A DNA stretch of 64,000 bases from Carya illinoinensis (GCF_018687715.1 NC_056752.1:16389501-16453500); one strand, 5' to 3'. Positions 34,561 through 48,812 are shown, counted from the stretch's first letter. A program made the numbers and translations. Notes: generated from the letters alone by a model not told the origin.

Positions 34561-37204
34561 ATGTAATACCTATATTTTACATGGAGACATCATGTGGCAA
34601 GGAACCTTTTCATTTTCAGGTAGTATTGATTCCCACGAGTTCTGTTACCCATGAGTTGATCGAGATAGACACCACCATTTACCAACAATTCTTGCACAAC
34701 TTCATTAAACATAATTCCCATACATTAATTACAAACATAATTCTTGCAACCATATTCCCATCACAAATTAAACATAATTCTGACAACCATATAGACAGCA
34801 AATATTACAAACATAATCCCCATATATATATTTACAACATTGATCAGGAATGTTCCCATATGCATAGTCTTTGAAGGAAATGGAAAAACATTAATGTTTA
34901 CTGTGTGGGAAGGAGAAGAGGGTCATCAACATGATTACTACTACTTTGTTTATAAACCCATACAACAACTAGACAATTCTACATGCATAGACTTTCATGG
35001 TTCAACTTCCTCCAAATTATGTTCACTGGTAGCTCCATTGAAAGTAGGCATGACATTATCGCGATTGATCTCACTAGTTGACATTCAAGCACTAGCTGAT
35101 CCACATGCCTCTTTATACCAGAAAATTCCCACTAGCTGAATGAAAAAGACCTGAAAAGAGTCATACATGATGTTATGACTTTTTTTTAAATACTAACAGG
35201 AGCAGTAGTAGCCCTACAATTCAGCTGACTACAACCTAACTTCAACAAATGACAAGAAAGACCCCCTACCATCCAGAGAGCACTAATTAATATATCTGGA
35301 TATGAACAATATTCCACCCAAGGATGTTAGAATGCAATCCCATGATAGCTGACAAATGTATACTTGGAGCAAATATAGGTTTTTATCCAACAATGCATGT
35401 TTAAATGTGTATATTGACACCAAATACAAGATTTCCCAATCCCTACAATTCAGGTTATGGCACATTGTTATCAATTACCACTGGTATCCAAAATAAAAAG
35501 ACATTAACAACAACCTGATCATTGTAGATGGAATTTTCGTATGGAATGTATGGTCGATATAGTGGAGAAGAATCTATTGATTGTATGTGTAAATGCCAAG
35601 TCCTAACCTATCATATTGAAATCCCATATTGAGGTGCTAATAAAAGAAAATTTTCATGCACAACTCATTGGATAGCATGAAAATTCCTACAAACAGAAGT
35701 TAAACTATACTTATCTTTCCCTATTTTCAACAGTTACCTGCCGAGTTAGTAATCCCTAATATCCCCTATGGTCATTTACTAGTGAAAAATATCCTTCATT
35801 AATGCCTAATTCTAAAAAATATCCTTCATTAATGCCTAATTCTAAGTCCATTAAACAAAACAGGGCAACAAAACCGAGTTGCTATAATTTAGCTGCAAGG
35901 ATCATATGTCCACATGTTTATACAATATGGTATCCTATGAATTCAAAACCCATATTATCAACATCATGGGAAAATCTTAGATATGGCCTAAATTATCTAT
36001 TCTATATTTCTATGTCCAATGATTTTGCATTACAGCTCCAATATGGAATTGTTTGCAACCAATCCTAACCAAAGTTGAAATAACATTATACTATCAATTA
36101 TGGCAAAATTTAACTTGCCGTACAACTCTAGTGAGTGACCTAGGGAGTTACAGTGCACGTGAAAGACTAAGGAATTTTGATTACCATGTGGATTCCTCAT
36201 GGTAATTCGAAATAAAACTGCTCTTAAGTAAATGAATTTTTTATCTTTTGCTCTAACTATTTCAATGTTAAAATATATATAGCCCAAATCTTGATATTGC
36301 AGATATAATCATCTGATATGGGTTACAATATTTCACAATTTGTTGGAACTAGACATATGAAGGTGGTTAATTGACTAAATACAGATAATTAACATCATTC
36401 TCACTCATCATGGTCTCCACCTAATTACCTATTTCAACCCACTAGTCATTTCCTAAGCAGATATATTTTAAACAAACATGTACAATGAATGCTTATAATC
36501 AAATTGTTATGGACTACCCTGAGGAGCATATAACAACATCATGGATTCTAAAATCAAGTTAATTAAATTTAATAAACCAAGAAAGTCAGAAAATATAAGC
36601 TACCATCACACGATCTGGGACTTGTCCAATTAAGTTATGTAGGTCACTTTGCTTGGTGGTTGCCATTTCATTATACTTCCATGACTTTCCAAGAATGCCT
36701 TCCATCACTGAAAATCAAACCTTGCTGGAACCCTTATATGCAGATCCATTAATGCTTCACTGGTGTTTCCCTGTAGGGAAAAAAATAAAGATTAGCAATT
36801 TGTACCCATTCAGGTAACAAATATCCAGAGCTTTACAAACACTACTTCATAGTTGTAATGAAATTGGATACTCACTCATTCAGCAGCAAACCATCACCTG
36901 ATGCATAGACCACCAAACATCTAGTACCCATTCCCATATTAAACTAGTTTATGGAATTTCCAAAACAAAAACTGTGTCCACTTACATGGAACACCTCCCA
37001 TCCTTTTTTCTCAAAACATGACCCCCAACCTTTCCCCACGGTTGATCAAAACATATACATTATAATTGTTTCCATTTCTAATAGGGGAAACAAAAACTAG
37101 TTATATCCCCATGACCTTCTTCAAAAAACCTTTACAATATATTTCAGATGTTATGCATCTCCTTGAGTCTCTTGTTGAGACTCCTTGCTTGACCCCAAAT
37201 GTGA
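34561..37204. other. CACTA interior without a firm gene; one exon-like piece
   Basis: No complete coding unit. On the minus strand, a piece at about 36711-36773 begins after a good CCCTACAG acceptor, reads GNTSEALMDLHIRVPARFDF and reaches TGA, so it may be a last exon. A short tandem duplication (ATATCCTTCATTAATGCCTA) occurs at 35788-35838. Confidence 0.35.
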
Positions 37205-39054
37205 TCATATGGCCATGATTTGTTTGTCATGCTCAGAAAACTGTTTTCGCAGCTCAGCCATATCACCCAAAAGTGCTTCTAGTTTACTCTTATAGAAGTC
37301 AGCAGATTCCTTGTTCCTTTCATTCTCCTCAGCTATATGTTTGAATGCCTTGTTCTTTTTCAGGAACCGGGAGGGCTCAGGTATGACAAAGTGGCCCAGC
37401 CTTAGTGTGTAGCCAGATTTGAACCCCAACACCTCTTTGAAAACATCACCATTGTTGTCATCAACATCCTCTTTAGTTTCTTTCTCACCCAACCTCTCAA
37501 GCATCAGATTCTGAAAGGTTATACAATAACACCATAAATGTAAATTTAAAATCAGCCATGCATAGTCCATTATATAATTAGAAATCAGAATACGATTAGG
37601 GTAACTCACATAATTGTGTTCACTTGCTGCATTGATGAATTTTCCCTTCTTATTGGACCAGTGTGTTTCTTTGTAAAACTCTATCATATTACGTGCCTCC
37701 TCACCCTTCAAATAAACATCTTGTTAATTAAGCCTCAATCCCTTTTATCAAAACACATAACACTCACTTTATTAATGACACAGCTAGCTTACCCTCTCTT
37801 CCATAAGCCTAACAAAATATTTCCTCCCACTTGTATGTTTAACCTTCTGTTTTTTCCTGTTATTACTGTTCCTATGAGATTGCTCCTAAAATATGACAAG
37901 CAATAAATATTGTCATGCACTTAGACTTATGTACTCAATCTCCTGAAAGTGTATTTATGTATAAATATGTATATATTTGTAGATGGATGAAAAAACAGCA
38001 AGGTATTAACTCACATTGCAACTTCTTATAACACTAGAATCTCTTACCTTGAATTTGGGGCTGGCCCACATTTGACATAGCCACTCCCATACATGTGGCT
38101 CCATCCATTCCTTCCGACTAGCTAATTTCTCCTTATGCAAAGCAAATTTCTTGTAGTGCTTGTGTAATTCATAGTGGTAAGCGTTGTACCTATCAACTAG
38201 TGTGTTTACTACAGCTTCGCGATGATTGTCTCTACTCCAATCCAACACGAAGTCAGCCTGTATAGACATAGTGACTATATCACATTCTTCTTGTCATTCA
38301 AAAACTGATATCACATGATTCATAAATAACAACATAAACCATAAAATATTAAACCCCTACTCTAACACGATTGATGAGCTCGTGCTTCTCCCTGTCATCT
38401 ATCACACTCCAACTTGCATGTCTAATATCCGCATGTACTCTTATAATCCAGCTCACCCCACTAGTGAATATTGTGGCATTTTTGCATGATGGGCCTCTAT
38501 GCCCATCCTTTATATTTAATGGGATCTTACTCATCTTTCGTAACCTCTCAAACATAGTACCCTTAGCAGGCCCTTTGCCTTTTTTTTTTCTTTTTCTTTT
38601 TTATGGGTGGCACTGTAACTGTGAATAACATAAAACACCCAGTTAACACGTTAGCTGATTCACTACCAAATAAACACGAGAAAGTATAGATACATGTTAT
38701 GATAACAGGTTGATACTATACTGACAAACTTGTGTTGTTGGCCCCCTCATTTCTATCATGCTGTACATCGTGTTGAGACTCTTCTATGCCCACTGCTGGT
38801 AGTGCTTCCTGTGAGGCATCAACATAAGTATCCTCCTCATCTCTTAGGCTCCTCATCGGAGGCTCCAAATCTGGAACTTCTACGCCCACTGCTGGTACTG
38901 CTTTAGTTGATGCATTAATTATGGGATTGACGAAATCTCTTAGGCTCCTTGTTGGAGGCACCAATTTTGAAACTTCATCACTAGGGCTCGATACTATGAG
39001 CAGACGTTAGGGTCTAATTCTTCCTCTCTCGCCTCTTTTTCCAGATATCACCAT
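37205..39054 (-). pseudogene. CACTA TNPA/Ptta-like protein gene (plant transposase En/Spm family)
   Basis: Minus-strand exons can be read from ATG 39054-39052 to TGA 37205-37207. The start MVISGKRGERGRIRP hits an in-frame TAA at 39009-39007, after which the same frame continues. Two tandem copies of a roughly 39-residue unit (PPxRSLRD...PAVGxE) follow at 38964-38750. Later exons carry KNATIFTSGVSWIIRVHADI (38555-38350), ADFVLDWSRDN (38257-38020), SNNRKKQKVKHTSGRKYF (about 37885-37790), FYKETHWSNKKGKFINAASE (37680-37610) and EVLGFKSGYTLRLGHFVIPE (37513-37380). The last three match the Ptta/En/Spm family core; a coiled-coil-like C-terminus follows. The protein would bind subterminal repeats. 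The early stop argues for a pseudogene. Confidence 0.8.
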
Positions 39055-40759
39055 TAATATCTACAATGTTTATTTCAATAAGTACAATATTTGACCGAAC
39101 ATGTTTTCTTTGAACATGTTCAAATAACAATATTTATCCCCACTATGAGGAGTTGTTACTTTTTCCTCACTTTATTTATTCGGATAATGAAGCCACCATT
39201 AATTGTTCTAAATAAATAAGGATGTTTGAAAGTGCCTGAAAATCTGGCATCAATTCCTCAGGTTACAAAATAGAAATCATTGGTAGTTGACCTTTTTTTT
39301 TTAAATGTGAAAAGCTATTCAACTTTTCACAGAAAATGCAACATAAAGAAAAATATTTTCCCTTTTGTGTTTCCGTAACACAATGTCAGACATCTATTCA
39401 GGATAATTTTTAGGATGACATAATCTAACCCTTGCCCAGTAGAAATCCGATGGAACTGCATTTCTACCCCTTTTCACATGACAAATATACTGAACACATT
39501 GGACGCAGTTGGAAGATAAAAGAAAGATACACCCTATACCATAAACAGGTCAGTTTATCACTCAACTTCATGGATTATACCAGGAAGTTCAAACTATTTC
39601 AACTGGAGTTAGGTAGTTCTGGGTCTCCTTTTAAAATCAGAGGACTTCTCACATTTAAGCAGGGTGAAAACTTTACTTTCTCGTCCAAAGTACCCATTAT
39701 TTCACAAAAAAACCCAAAGCTTTTTCAATAAGGTTTAGCTCTAAACACCTTGTACCCTAGCGGGTATGCAGCTACCCTGAATGGCTTCACTATACTCAGC
39801 AACATGCCTGACAAAAATTCTCTGAGTTAACCACTAGGTCTGCATCTGACAACCACCCAAGAAAACATGTTTTCCACTATGTTCTTCTAATTATTCCTTA
39901 TATGCAAATCCATATATGAATTTACCAAACTCAATATCAGTCAAAGTTCCTACAATATATGAAAAGCGCATTGTATGAAATCAACTTTCAAATCAACCTG
40001 AAAGCTATATTCTTCTTGAAAAAGAAGCATATTTTTCTGAACAATATATGTTCTGCAGAAAAACCATCAAGCAAAAATTCTATGCTTAGTGGAAAGTAAG
40101 GATGTGATTGTGGGGGTGAAAATAGGGTTTACCTTTTCTTGCCTCTGTTGGTTAGTTTGGCAGCGAAGAGGAAGAGTTGTGTGATGAGAGCAAGGTTTTC
40201 TTTCGGATCCCTCGCTTCAGTGAGTACTTATCCTTGCTTATGCAGGGTGTAAACCATTTCTCATTGCTTATATTTCAGGACCCACTGGAACCCAGAGCAC
40301 CTCACCACTTTTCTGCCCTTAGGTACCCGGCCACAAATCTATGATGAAAATCCAGCTTCTGTCACTTCATCCTCAAAGACTGACACGAGCTCACATGTAT
40401 TCCAAAGTTAAAATCCCGCCAGCTACTGTAAAATTTTAGTTTCCCGCATATGGACTTACAGCCTAGCCATGTGTCTAATTATATATTTGTTGTTAAGTGT
40501 TATTTCAGGCAGCAAATGTATTTGACAATGGGCTGCCCAGCAAAATGTGGTGTATATTAAAATGTACTAGGTTAGTATTTATGTGGGGTTTAATAATGAA
40601 TCAGCCATCAATGATACACATTTTAATATTTAAGGCTGCAAGCAACATGCTTTATACAACTAAACACCTTTTTTAACTTGATAATATGACTTTGACATAT
40701 CATTTCGTGGAGTACCTTGTCCAATTGTTATTGTTGTGTCCATACAATTTGGACAGCAG
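39055..40759. other. CACTA interior, 5' side of the TNPA-like gene; no gene
   Basis: AT-rich with no recognisable domain. It may include the 5' UTR or promoter of the TNPA-like gene, or an intron in a longer transcript from the 5' end of the element. Confidence 0.35.
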
Positions 40760-41080
40760 GGATAAATCTAATAAATATTGGTGGGCCCCAGATGGCATAA
40801 TCATTTATATAAAACAAGATTTGGACACCACTTTCCTACCTAGATTAAATTATATATACCCCTGCTGAGATGCAATGGCATTCAAGTCCAGGCTTGTCTT
40901 TTTGGACACCACTTATCTAACAGTCCAAAAAATTATTTATCGTGGGACCCATTGGCATACAAGGTAAGGCTTAGTTTGTGTTTTGGACACCACTTGTCTA
41001 AGATGTTAAAAAATAAATAAAGTGGGACTCAATGGCATATAAGGTAAGGCACTCCTATTTTGATAAACCACTTTGGTAAC
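40760..41080. repeat. Tandem repeat, about 80-bp unit, four degenerate copies
   Basis: TTTGGACACCACTT or a close variant recurs at 40821, 40902 and 40983, with a weaker copy near 41060, giving periods of 81, 81 and 77 bp. GTGGGxCCxxxTGGCATA occurs once per unit. It lies between the two CACTA genes. Confidence 0.8.
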
Positions 41081-41933
41081 ATGTTAAAATATCTCATTAT
41101 CAATGTATTCAACTATAAGACATACACGCATAGTTATGATAATGCTTGTTTAGTCATTCCGTACATGTTATATTTGTCATGTTAGACGGTTATCACAGTC
41201 TACTCTGACAATATCAATAGTGCAAGGCTAATATTTCTCTTATTGTTGACCTTTTCTATTGACGTTTAAACTACTACACACTGTAATGACATATTTCTTG
41301 CTGTTGACATTGGCAATTTCCACGTTTAGGCGTGGTATATAATTAGTGGTTTAGTCTAGCTGAAAGATAATATGGGGAAATAATTTTGGACGTACCACTT
41401 GTATGTCCCATGGAATTGATGAATGGGATATGTAGCTTTGATAAATTGCTAAGGTAGCAATTTTGACATTTTATTTGAACGATGAGTCCAGCAAAACTAT
41501 AATGGCACCTGTTGTTGGGTGTTATAAACAACATGTGTTAACATAATACCATCATCATTGCCACTGCATTGGAATTGTTTCAATGTAATTTAGATAATCG
41601 TAGTTCACATGACGTAAGTCAGCCACTTATCCATTTAAAGCCTCTTACTATTATTGGTTTATGCCTAATTTTAACGTATACATTCCAATGCCCTTTTAGC
41701 TTGATTTATTAGTGCAAAATATTCTAAATTTAAATTTTCAGATTTATGCCTTTTTTTCAACATGTCCGATACATCGCCCATCTAGCTCGATGTAAAATTA
41801 TGTTATTGGATTCTATAACATCCAGGATAGTCCAATATTTTTTTAACATGTTTATTTCATGATCTTTTAACAACCTTCCATCAGTCCAAAATATTAGGCT
41901 TTGCATTGGTGCAGGCCTTTTTTTAACATGTCC

Positions 41934-42190
41934 ATTTCATGTCATTAACATACTGCTACTATCATAGCAGTATATTGGTGATTGTCTTTGTTTACCTTAT
42001 CCCCCTTTCATGCCCTTTTAGCTCAGTTTAATTGTACAAAACTAATCTAATTTTTTTTTTTAACATGTCCATTTCATGCCATTAACATACTGCTACTATC
42101 ATAGTAGTATATGATAGTAGTCTTTGTTTACCTTATTCCCCTTTCATGCCCTTTTAGCTGAGTTTAATTGTACAAAACTAATCTAAAATT
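41934..42190. repeat. Tandem duplication, 127-bp unit, two copies
   Basis: Both units start TAACATGTCCATTTCATG, contain CATACTGCTACTATCATAG, and end near GTACAAAACTAATCTAA. They begin at 41934 and 42061 and differ at only a few positions, so the duplication is recent. A weaker related word at 41847 (AACATGTTTATTTCATGAT) suggests an older unit upstream. Confidence 0.85.
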
Positions 42191-43853
42191 TTTTTAATGC
42201 TCAAACTTATATTTTCAGCCAAATGTTACACACTCTGCTTGCTATACGTTTGTTCACACCATTTAAATTTTGCTAATTGATTTTCTACTTCGCCATATAT
42301 TTGGTTGAATGCTATGACAATGGTGGTCAACAACTTCCACCATTGGCTGCATCTTTCCCACGTACATTGCATTGAGGTCGTCTTTTATGCTGCATGCAGT
42401 CTCTAATATTCTTCTAATTATTTCTTGACTGCTAAGACAATGCCTGCTTTAGCTAAACGATGCCTTGTATATAACAGGTTTCCCATACATGCTATATCCA
42501 TTATTTCAATGAAATCTGTTGGTAACTGTAATGACATTGTTCATGTCTAAAAATGGTGGAGACAGTGAGTAATTTAAATTGAAGGCAACGTGCATTCCAA
42601 CATCACTGAGGCTTTTTCTGAAACCTCAACCAACTCTGCTCCAGCACAAACCACTACTCTATTAGGCTTCTGTGTAATATTTATATGAACTATTCGATGT
42701 CATTGAGTAAGATGGGACAACAAATTCCAGATTAAAGAACATTTGTTGTCAGCACCAGATGATTCCTTATTGGATTCATCAGTCCAACTGTATAGAAATG
42801 ATGGACAATTTATAAGGGAGTGACTGATCAATAAACTGATATCCAGATTTGATGCATGTACCAGATTAATATGATAAAAAATAACATTGATCTGGAACAT
42901 ATTATGCATCCATCTATATTTCATAACCAACACAAATAAATAAAAGTGCAGTATTCAGTGTGACCTTTCATGCCAGTACTTTTTCTAGTGAATTGAAGTT
43001 GGTTTTCCAATCCCTTCACAAGAATATGTTCTAGATGTAGCTAATTTTCTACCCATATTAGTTTCAAAGCACCAGAATATGATGTCAGACCATTCCGCCA
43101 GTGGGCTGCTTATATCTTAATGTAGATGGAGATAAGAGGCAGAGGATCGGGCATTGGATGAACTTTTCTATTTACTGAGGGGCTTACAGCTTAGTGTCTA
43201 TTTTGGACTCTTCTTTTTGTTCTTGAAAGTGAATGTATGGTCATGGTTAAAGCATTTAAATAAGATCAAGATTCAATGCTATGACAACAGGCAATTGGAA
43301 GAAAATTATTTTCAAGCATAGCAAGGAACTTCATAGGCATTTTATATTCCAAACATCATGTCTAGTATAACAAGCAACATTCATCATATACCAAATGAGG
43401 AAACTAATCCTCTGATTCCCAAAGTTTCCTCATTGCAAGCCAAAGTAGAGAAAGCATACAGGCTGGACCACTTTTTCATCTATCTTATGCTTCACACGGG
43501 CATACATTAAGTGTGTATATGATCTTGGAATTGACAAAGTCACGTGCTGTCTGCAAATGGAGGAAATTAACATCCAAGTCAGGCACCAATAAAAATCCTC
43601 ACGTAATATATACCTTCATGATGGTACATGATAGTACTATAATAGAAACACAAAAAGCATGTGTGTCAAACATCCACTTCTCCTAATTTGCATGTATTCA
43701 TGAAAACAACAATGAAAGCATTTAATGCCATTTCAATAGCTATGTAGAAGTGATTAACATAAAGCTCAATTAATTAGAGACTACATGCATTAATTAAAAG
43801 GAGATGATAAGCCATCATCGCAAAATGCAGGGCAATGGAATTGAGGTTTTCAA
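42191..43853. other. CACTA interior, 3' of the TNP2-like gene; no gene
   Basis: AT-rich sequence with only short open frames. It could include the TNP2 3' UTR. Confidence 0.35.
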
Positions 43854-46800
43854 TCAGTACCATCGCAATCCACAACAGGCATGTTCTCCATCCTAAATTG
43901 CCAGTTAAGGTCTTCATCATCAACACAATCCTCATCGTTAGTTTATCTACACAATTGTTTAGGTGACATGGTTGACGGATCAACCGGCAAGTTGTCTGAA
44001 TCTCCTTGGGTCAGTGGATTGAGTGTCTCCGGGCTAGTTTCATTAATAGAACCATAATTCCTAACATCAGTCTCACTCTCATCTTCTGTTTCAAGAGTGT
44101 TGGACTCATCATCGTCATTATTAGCATCATCATGCAAGTCCGAGGTCTTGTGGCGAATATTGTAAACATTCCTATTGGTTATCTTGTGTACCACGTGCCA
44201 ACTTCCCCCCCAATTTGGGTCCTTGATGTAAAATACTTACAACGTTTGGCATGCGAGGGCCAAAGGCCCATCTTTATACCATTGCCTAGAAGTATTAACA
44301 CTCTTGAAGTGGTCCCCAACATGTATCCCCCTTCTTCTATCACCAATGTCCCACCAATCACATTTAAACAAGAAACACTTACGCCACCCCATATAGCGTA
44401 ATTCTATGATGTCTTGCAACATACCGTAGAAGTCAACAGGCAATCCTTGATGGTTGCCATGAACAACAACCCCACTGTTTTGGGTGCGGCGATGCCCTTC
44501 AAGCTCCTTTGTGTGAAATCGAATTCCATTCATTATACAACCGGCATATCTCGCGAACAATGGATCTGGACCACATGCTAATACAAATATGTCATCGGTC
44601 ATCGCGGGGGGAGTCATTGCATGCAACTCAGCAATCTAACATGGATATTTGACATGTCATAAAAGTAATATAGAAAGTCTCACACAACTCTATCAAGGAA
44701 AATGTTTTGTAAATGAAAAAGAGAATGACATACACATGTTCTGAACCACGTTGGGAATTGAATTTGGTGCCTATGCTCAAAGTTACTTGGGTCCTCTTCT
44801 TGCATCTTGTTACGGTGGTCCTTACAAAGAATAAATGCTTTAATAACGTATCCACCTAGAAATACACAAAATAGAATGCTGAACATGCTTTATAAGGGTG
44901 TACTTACTCCAAATAGTCTTCAATCTCCGGGCAATTATTAAGGACGTACCACGTGGCCTTGGGCAACAGAGCTTCATCTAATTTTGCCATATGGGCTGCC
45001 CCTAGAGGGTGAACCTTTTGGGATAAAACCGATAAACTTGGCTCTAGGGAGCTCTGTCCAACTGTGTCAATGTTCCGTTCCTCTCGGTTATGTCTAGTCT
45101 CGATATCATTAAGGTACATAAAGCAAAATGTTAGGCACTCCACATGCAAATATGCCTCTGCAATTGAACCTTTTGGATGGGCTCTATTGCGGACATACCG
45201 TTTGAACTTCCCCATATACCTCTTGGAAGGGTACATCCACCTGTATTGGACAAGTCCTGCTAGAAAAGCCTCATCTGGTAGATGAATAGCAAGGTGCACC
45301 ATGATATCGAAAAATGCAGGTGGGAATATCATTTCCAGTTTGCAAAGAATGATGGAAATATTAGCTTGAAGTCGTTTCAACACTATTATGTCTAGTGTTC
45401 GACCACATAATTCTTTGAAAAATGAACACAACTCTTTTAAACATTGACGCACATCGGGTCGTAGGTACCCACCAATAACAACCGGCAACAAATATTGCAT
45501 CAAGATATGACAATCATGACTTTTCATACCCATGATTTTTCATTCAGTAACGTTGACACACAGGGCAATATTCGAGGCAAAGCCGTCAGGAAATTTAACT
45601 TCTGACAAGCGTGCACAAAAACTCATTCTCTCATTTATGTTTAACATATAACAACCAAGACTTACAGAAGTTTGATTACCATGATGATGTAAATGTAATT
45701 ATTTCTTTAGTCCAAGATCTTCCAAATCCCTATGCACAGTAGCGGTGTCCTTACTTTTGCCTTCAATATTCATCAAGGTTCCCAAAACGTTATCACAAAT
45801 ATTTTTCTCAATATACATGACGTCCAAGTTATGTCTCAATCCCAAGTCTAACCAGTACGGTAGGTCAAAGAAGATACTTTTTTTGTCCAATTAAGTTCAT
45901 TGGGCGTACGTTTCCTCTTCTTTAATAATTTACCAAACTGCACATTTGAGACCTCATGTAATTGCTTCATTAAAGCTTGTCCCTCCACAATTTTCGGTTT
46001 GAGACGGTGTTCCTCCTTACCATTAAAAGCTGACTTTTTCCTTCTCCAACTATGAGCTAGCACCAACCACCGACAATGGCCATGCACAAGCCACAGTGAA
46101 TCTGTTTCTAAGTTACATGTAGGGCATGCCAACTTACCCTTCGTGCTCCAACCTGAAAGATTTGCATATGCAGGAAAGTCATTGACGGTCCAAAGTAACG
46201 CTGCCCTCAATTGAAAATATTCTCGTTTGTATGCATCATATGTATGAATTCTCTCTACCCATAATTCTGTCAACTCATCTATTAGGGGACGCAAGAACAC
46301 GTCAATATCATTTCCCAGTGCTTTTGGTCCAGGGATTAATAATGACATCATCAAGTATGGATCTTTCATGCATAACCAAGGTGACAAGTTGTACAGCACA
46401 AGTAGCACTGGCCAAATGCTGTACGGTTTGCTCATATTATTAAATGGGTTGAACCCATCACTCGCTAGATCAAGTCTGACATTACGAGGATATTGAGCAA
46501 ACCAAGGATGTTTGTTATCAAAATCTTTCCATACGCTAGAATTAGCTGGATGTCTCATGAAGTTGGGGTCGTCAACACACTCTTCTACATGCCATCTCAT
46601 GGATTGGGCAGTCTTTTTTGACATAAACAGCCTTTGCAACCGTAGCTTCAAAGGGAAATATCGGAGGACTTTCTGGGGTATCCTCTGTTAGTTAGTTGTA
46701 CTTAAGGCCCACTTAGATGCATTACATTTAGGGCACTCGTCTTCATTAGCATGATCCTTCCAAAACAAGGCACAATCATTTTGGCATACATGTATCTTTG

Positions 46801-47458
46801 TGTAACTAAATCCCAAACCCTGCTGTAAGCAGCGAGCGTCGTGGTATGAGGTGGGGAATAGTGCTTGAGGAAATGCTGCTTGCAACAACTTTATAACCAT
46901 GTCAAAAGACTTCACAGTCCAACCACCAACTGTCTTTATGTGAAGCAACTTCACTATGAATGATAGTTTTGAAAAGTTTGTGCAGTTTGGATAAAGTGGC
47001 TTTCGTGCAATTTTTAGCAACTTGTCGAAGTTATCCAGTATCGGAGCATCAGAGGTGTGTCGTGAAGGCCCATCGTCTATGGAAAATTCTGTTCTACCAA
47101 AATTATCCATAAAGGATCCCACATGGATGTCATCTAACATCTCATCTACATCAACAATGTAGTCATTGTAGTTATAGGAATCAGGAACTTCTTCATCCGA
47201 AAATGCGGCATCATTATCTGTTTCCTCCTCGTCGTGGAATATCCATGCCATATAAGATGTATCAATACATACAATGAACAAGTGATCCTGAACCAATGAA
47301 ATGGGATGGAAAGTTCGATTTTGACATCTCTTACATGGACACCTAATGCAGTCTCTACCCGGTGCATGGGCCTTTGCCAGCTTTATGAATTGTTTAACGC
47401 CTTCAGCATATTCGTTGGAATGCAATCTATCTTCAATATGCATCAAAGCCTTATCCAT
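43854..47458 (-). pseudogene. CACTA TNP2-like transposase gene, several lesions
   Basis: Catalytic transposase of the CACTA superfamily. Minus strand, from MDKALMHIEDR at 47458. The N-terminal transposase-associated domain has YAEGVKQFIKLA and CIRCPCKRCQN. Next come FPTSYHDARCLQ and CPKCNASKW, then a stop at 46690. The tnp2 core follows (LRLQRLFMSKKTAQSMRWH, DGFNPFNNM, LIPGPKALGNDIDVFLRPL, LACPTCN). A frame change near 45890 leads to LPYWLDLGLRHNLDVMYIEK. After a TGA near 45540 comes a DUF4218 region (MKSHDCHILMQYLLP, GGYLRPDV, HPKGSIAEAYLHVECLTF). Separate exons give a DUF4216 region (GIRFHTKELEGHRRTQNSGV, FLFKCDWWDI), with a TAA near 44237 just before VFYIKDPNWGG. The acidic tail ends at 43854. 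With at least four breaks it cannot make an intact transposase. Confidence 0.88.
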
Positions 47459-48812
47459 CTTTATGTGTGACAAGGAATGGTACAAGTTAACAAGGATATG
47501 AGAAAATTCTGGTTAGACTATGACGGTTAATGAAAGTTTGTAAAGGTTTATCACGAAACTAGTTGAAGGAAAGCCCCAACCAGCATGCGAAGGTAAAGTG
47601 AAAGTTTCATTGGAGTGTTATGATCGAGAGCATTGTATGGATTTATAACTGTTAGTACATGATATTGAAGGGGGGCGCCAAAATTTATAGGTGAACATTG
47701 TTGACATTTCCTACGGTTGTTACTAAAGGTGGTGTCATTCAACTTGGTAAGTAGTGTAAAATATTTGGACACCACCAACTTTTTATGGATGATATGCCCT
47801 ACTCTCTAGATCCGTCTATACATCCAATATAGTGAATTGAACATGCTTTAAATTGATCCTTATTGTAATGAAGAAGAAAGAATGTTGTCAATGAATACAA
47901 CATTCCTACCTACTTAAATATAATTACCATACACCACATGTTCCAATAAGTACATATATATATATATATACATAAATATATGTATATGTATGAGCACCAT
48001 ACAAAATTAAGAGTATATCTATGAATAACACCTAGAAAATAAGAAAATTTGAAAAATTTTGTAATATACATCTAAGATGCTCATGGCCTATATAGATGCA
48101 AGGTATTAATAGTTTCATCTGCTTTGGGAACCAGATTTATTAATTATAGAGTTCAGTTAGGAAGATTGGTTTTTGTTGCATGTAAATGCCAAGTCCCAAA
48201 CTAAACCATAAAGTTGCTATAATTTATGGGTAGATATGTAAGGATATTTTTTCTCTGTTTTCACATGGGCAAGGAGAGCAAGTCCATGATAACCTGCGTG
48301 AATGTGGGTTTGGAAAAGAGGGTCCCATGCATATATTTCAGGATTGCAACTGCCATGGAAGTAGATAGGCTTCAAATCTTCCGACCAAAAGTTTACAGTT
48401 TCAAGGCCAAATGTTCTAAGTAAAATGAAAATTTTCTATGAGTGCAAATGCATTATGCACACTATATATGGCTCTGCTTGCTGGAAAATCTTAGCAAGAA
48501 AGACCTTATTTGGCTTGTATTAAATTAAAATCAGTTCATATACCTACACATCAGTTGACATAACTGTCCAATATAACCCACATAAAGACCTTATTTGGCC
48601 TGTATCATAATGTAGCCAATTATTCATGCTTGCAATAGGGTGTAGATTTGTAGAAGCAACAAGGCGACCAATCCATTTAACCTAATCCGATGTACTCTAT
48701 TACTTTGCAATAGCAACATAAACCACAGTCCAATATGCATGGAAAGACATTTAAAAGTAAAATTGGGACAATGTGAAATCTAGAAACTCTAATGTCAATG
48801 AAGGTGAACTTG
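47459..48812. other. CACTA interior, 5' of the TNP2-like gene; no gene
   Basis: No recognisable domain. A TA-rich run lies at 47950-47972. This is upstream of the TNP2 start on the minus strand and could be its promoter or leader. Confidence 0.35.

Noticed and set aside
44006..44401. 131-residue plus-strand frame in the CACTA interior
   Set aside because: Antisense to the DUF4216 region of the TNP2-like gene, which has clear domain similarity.
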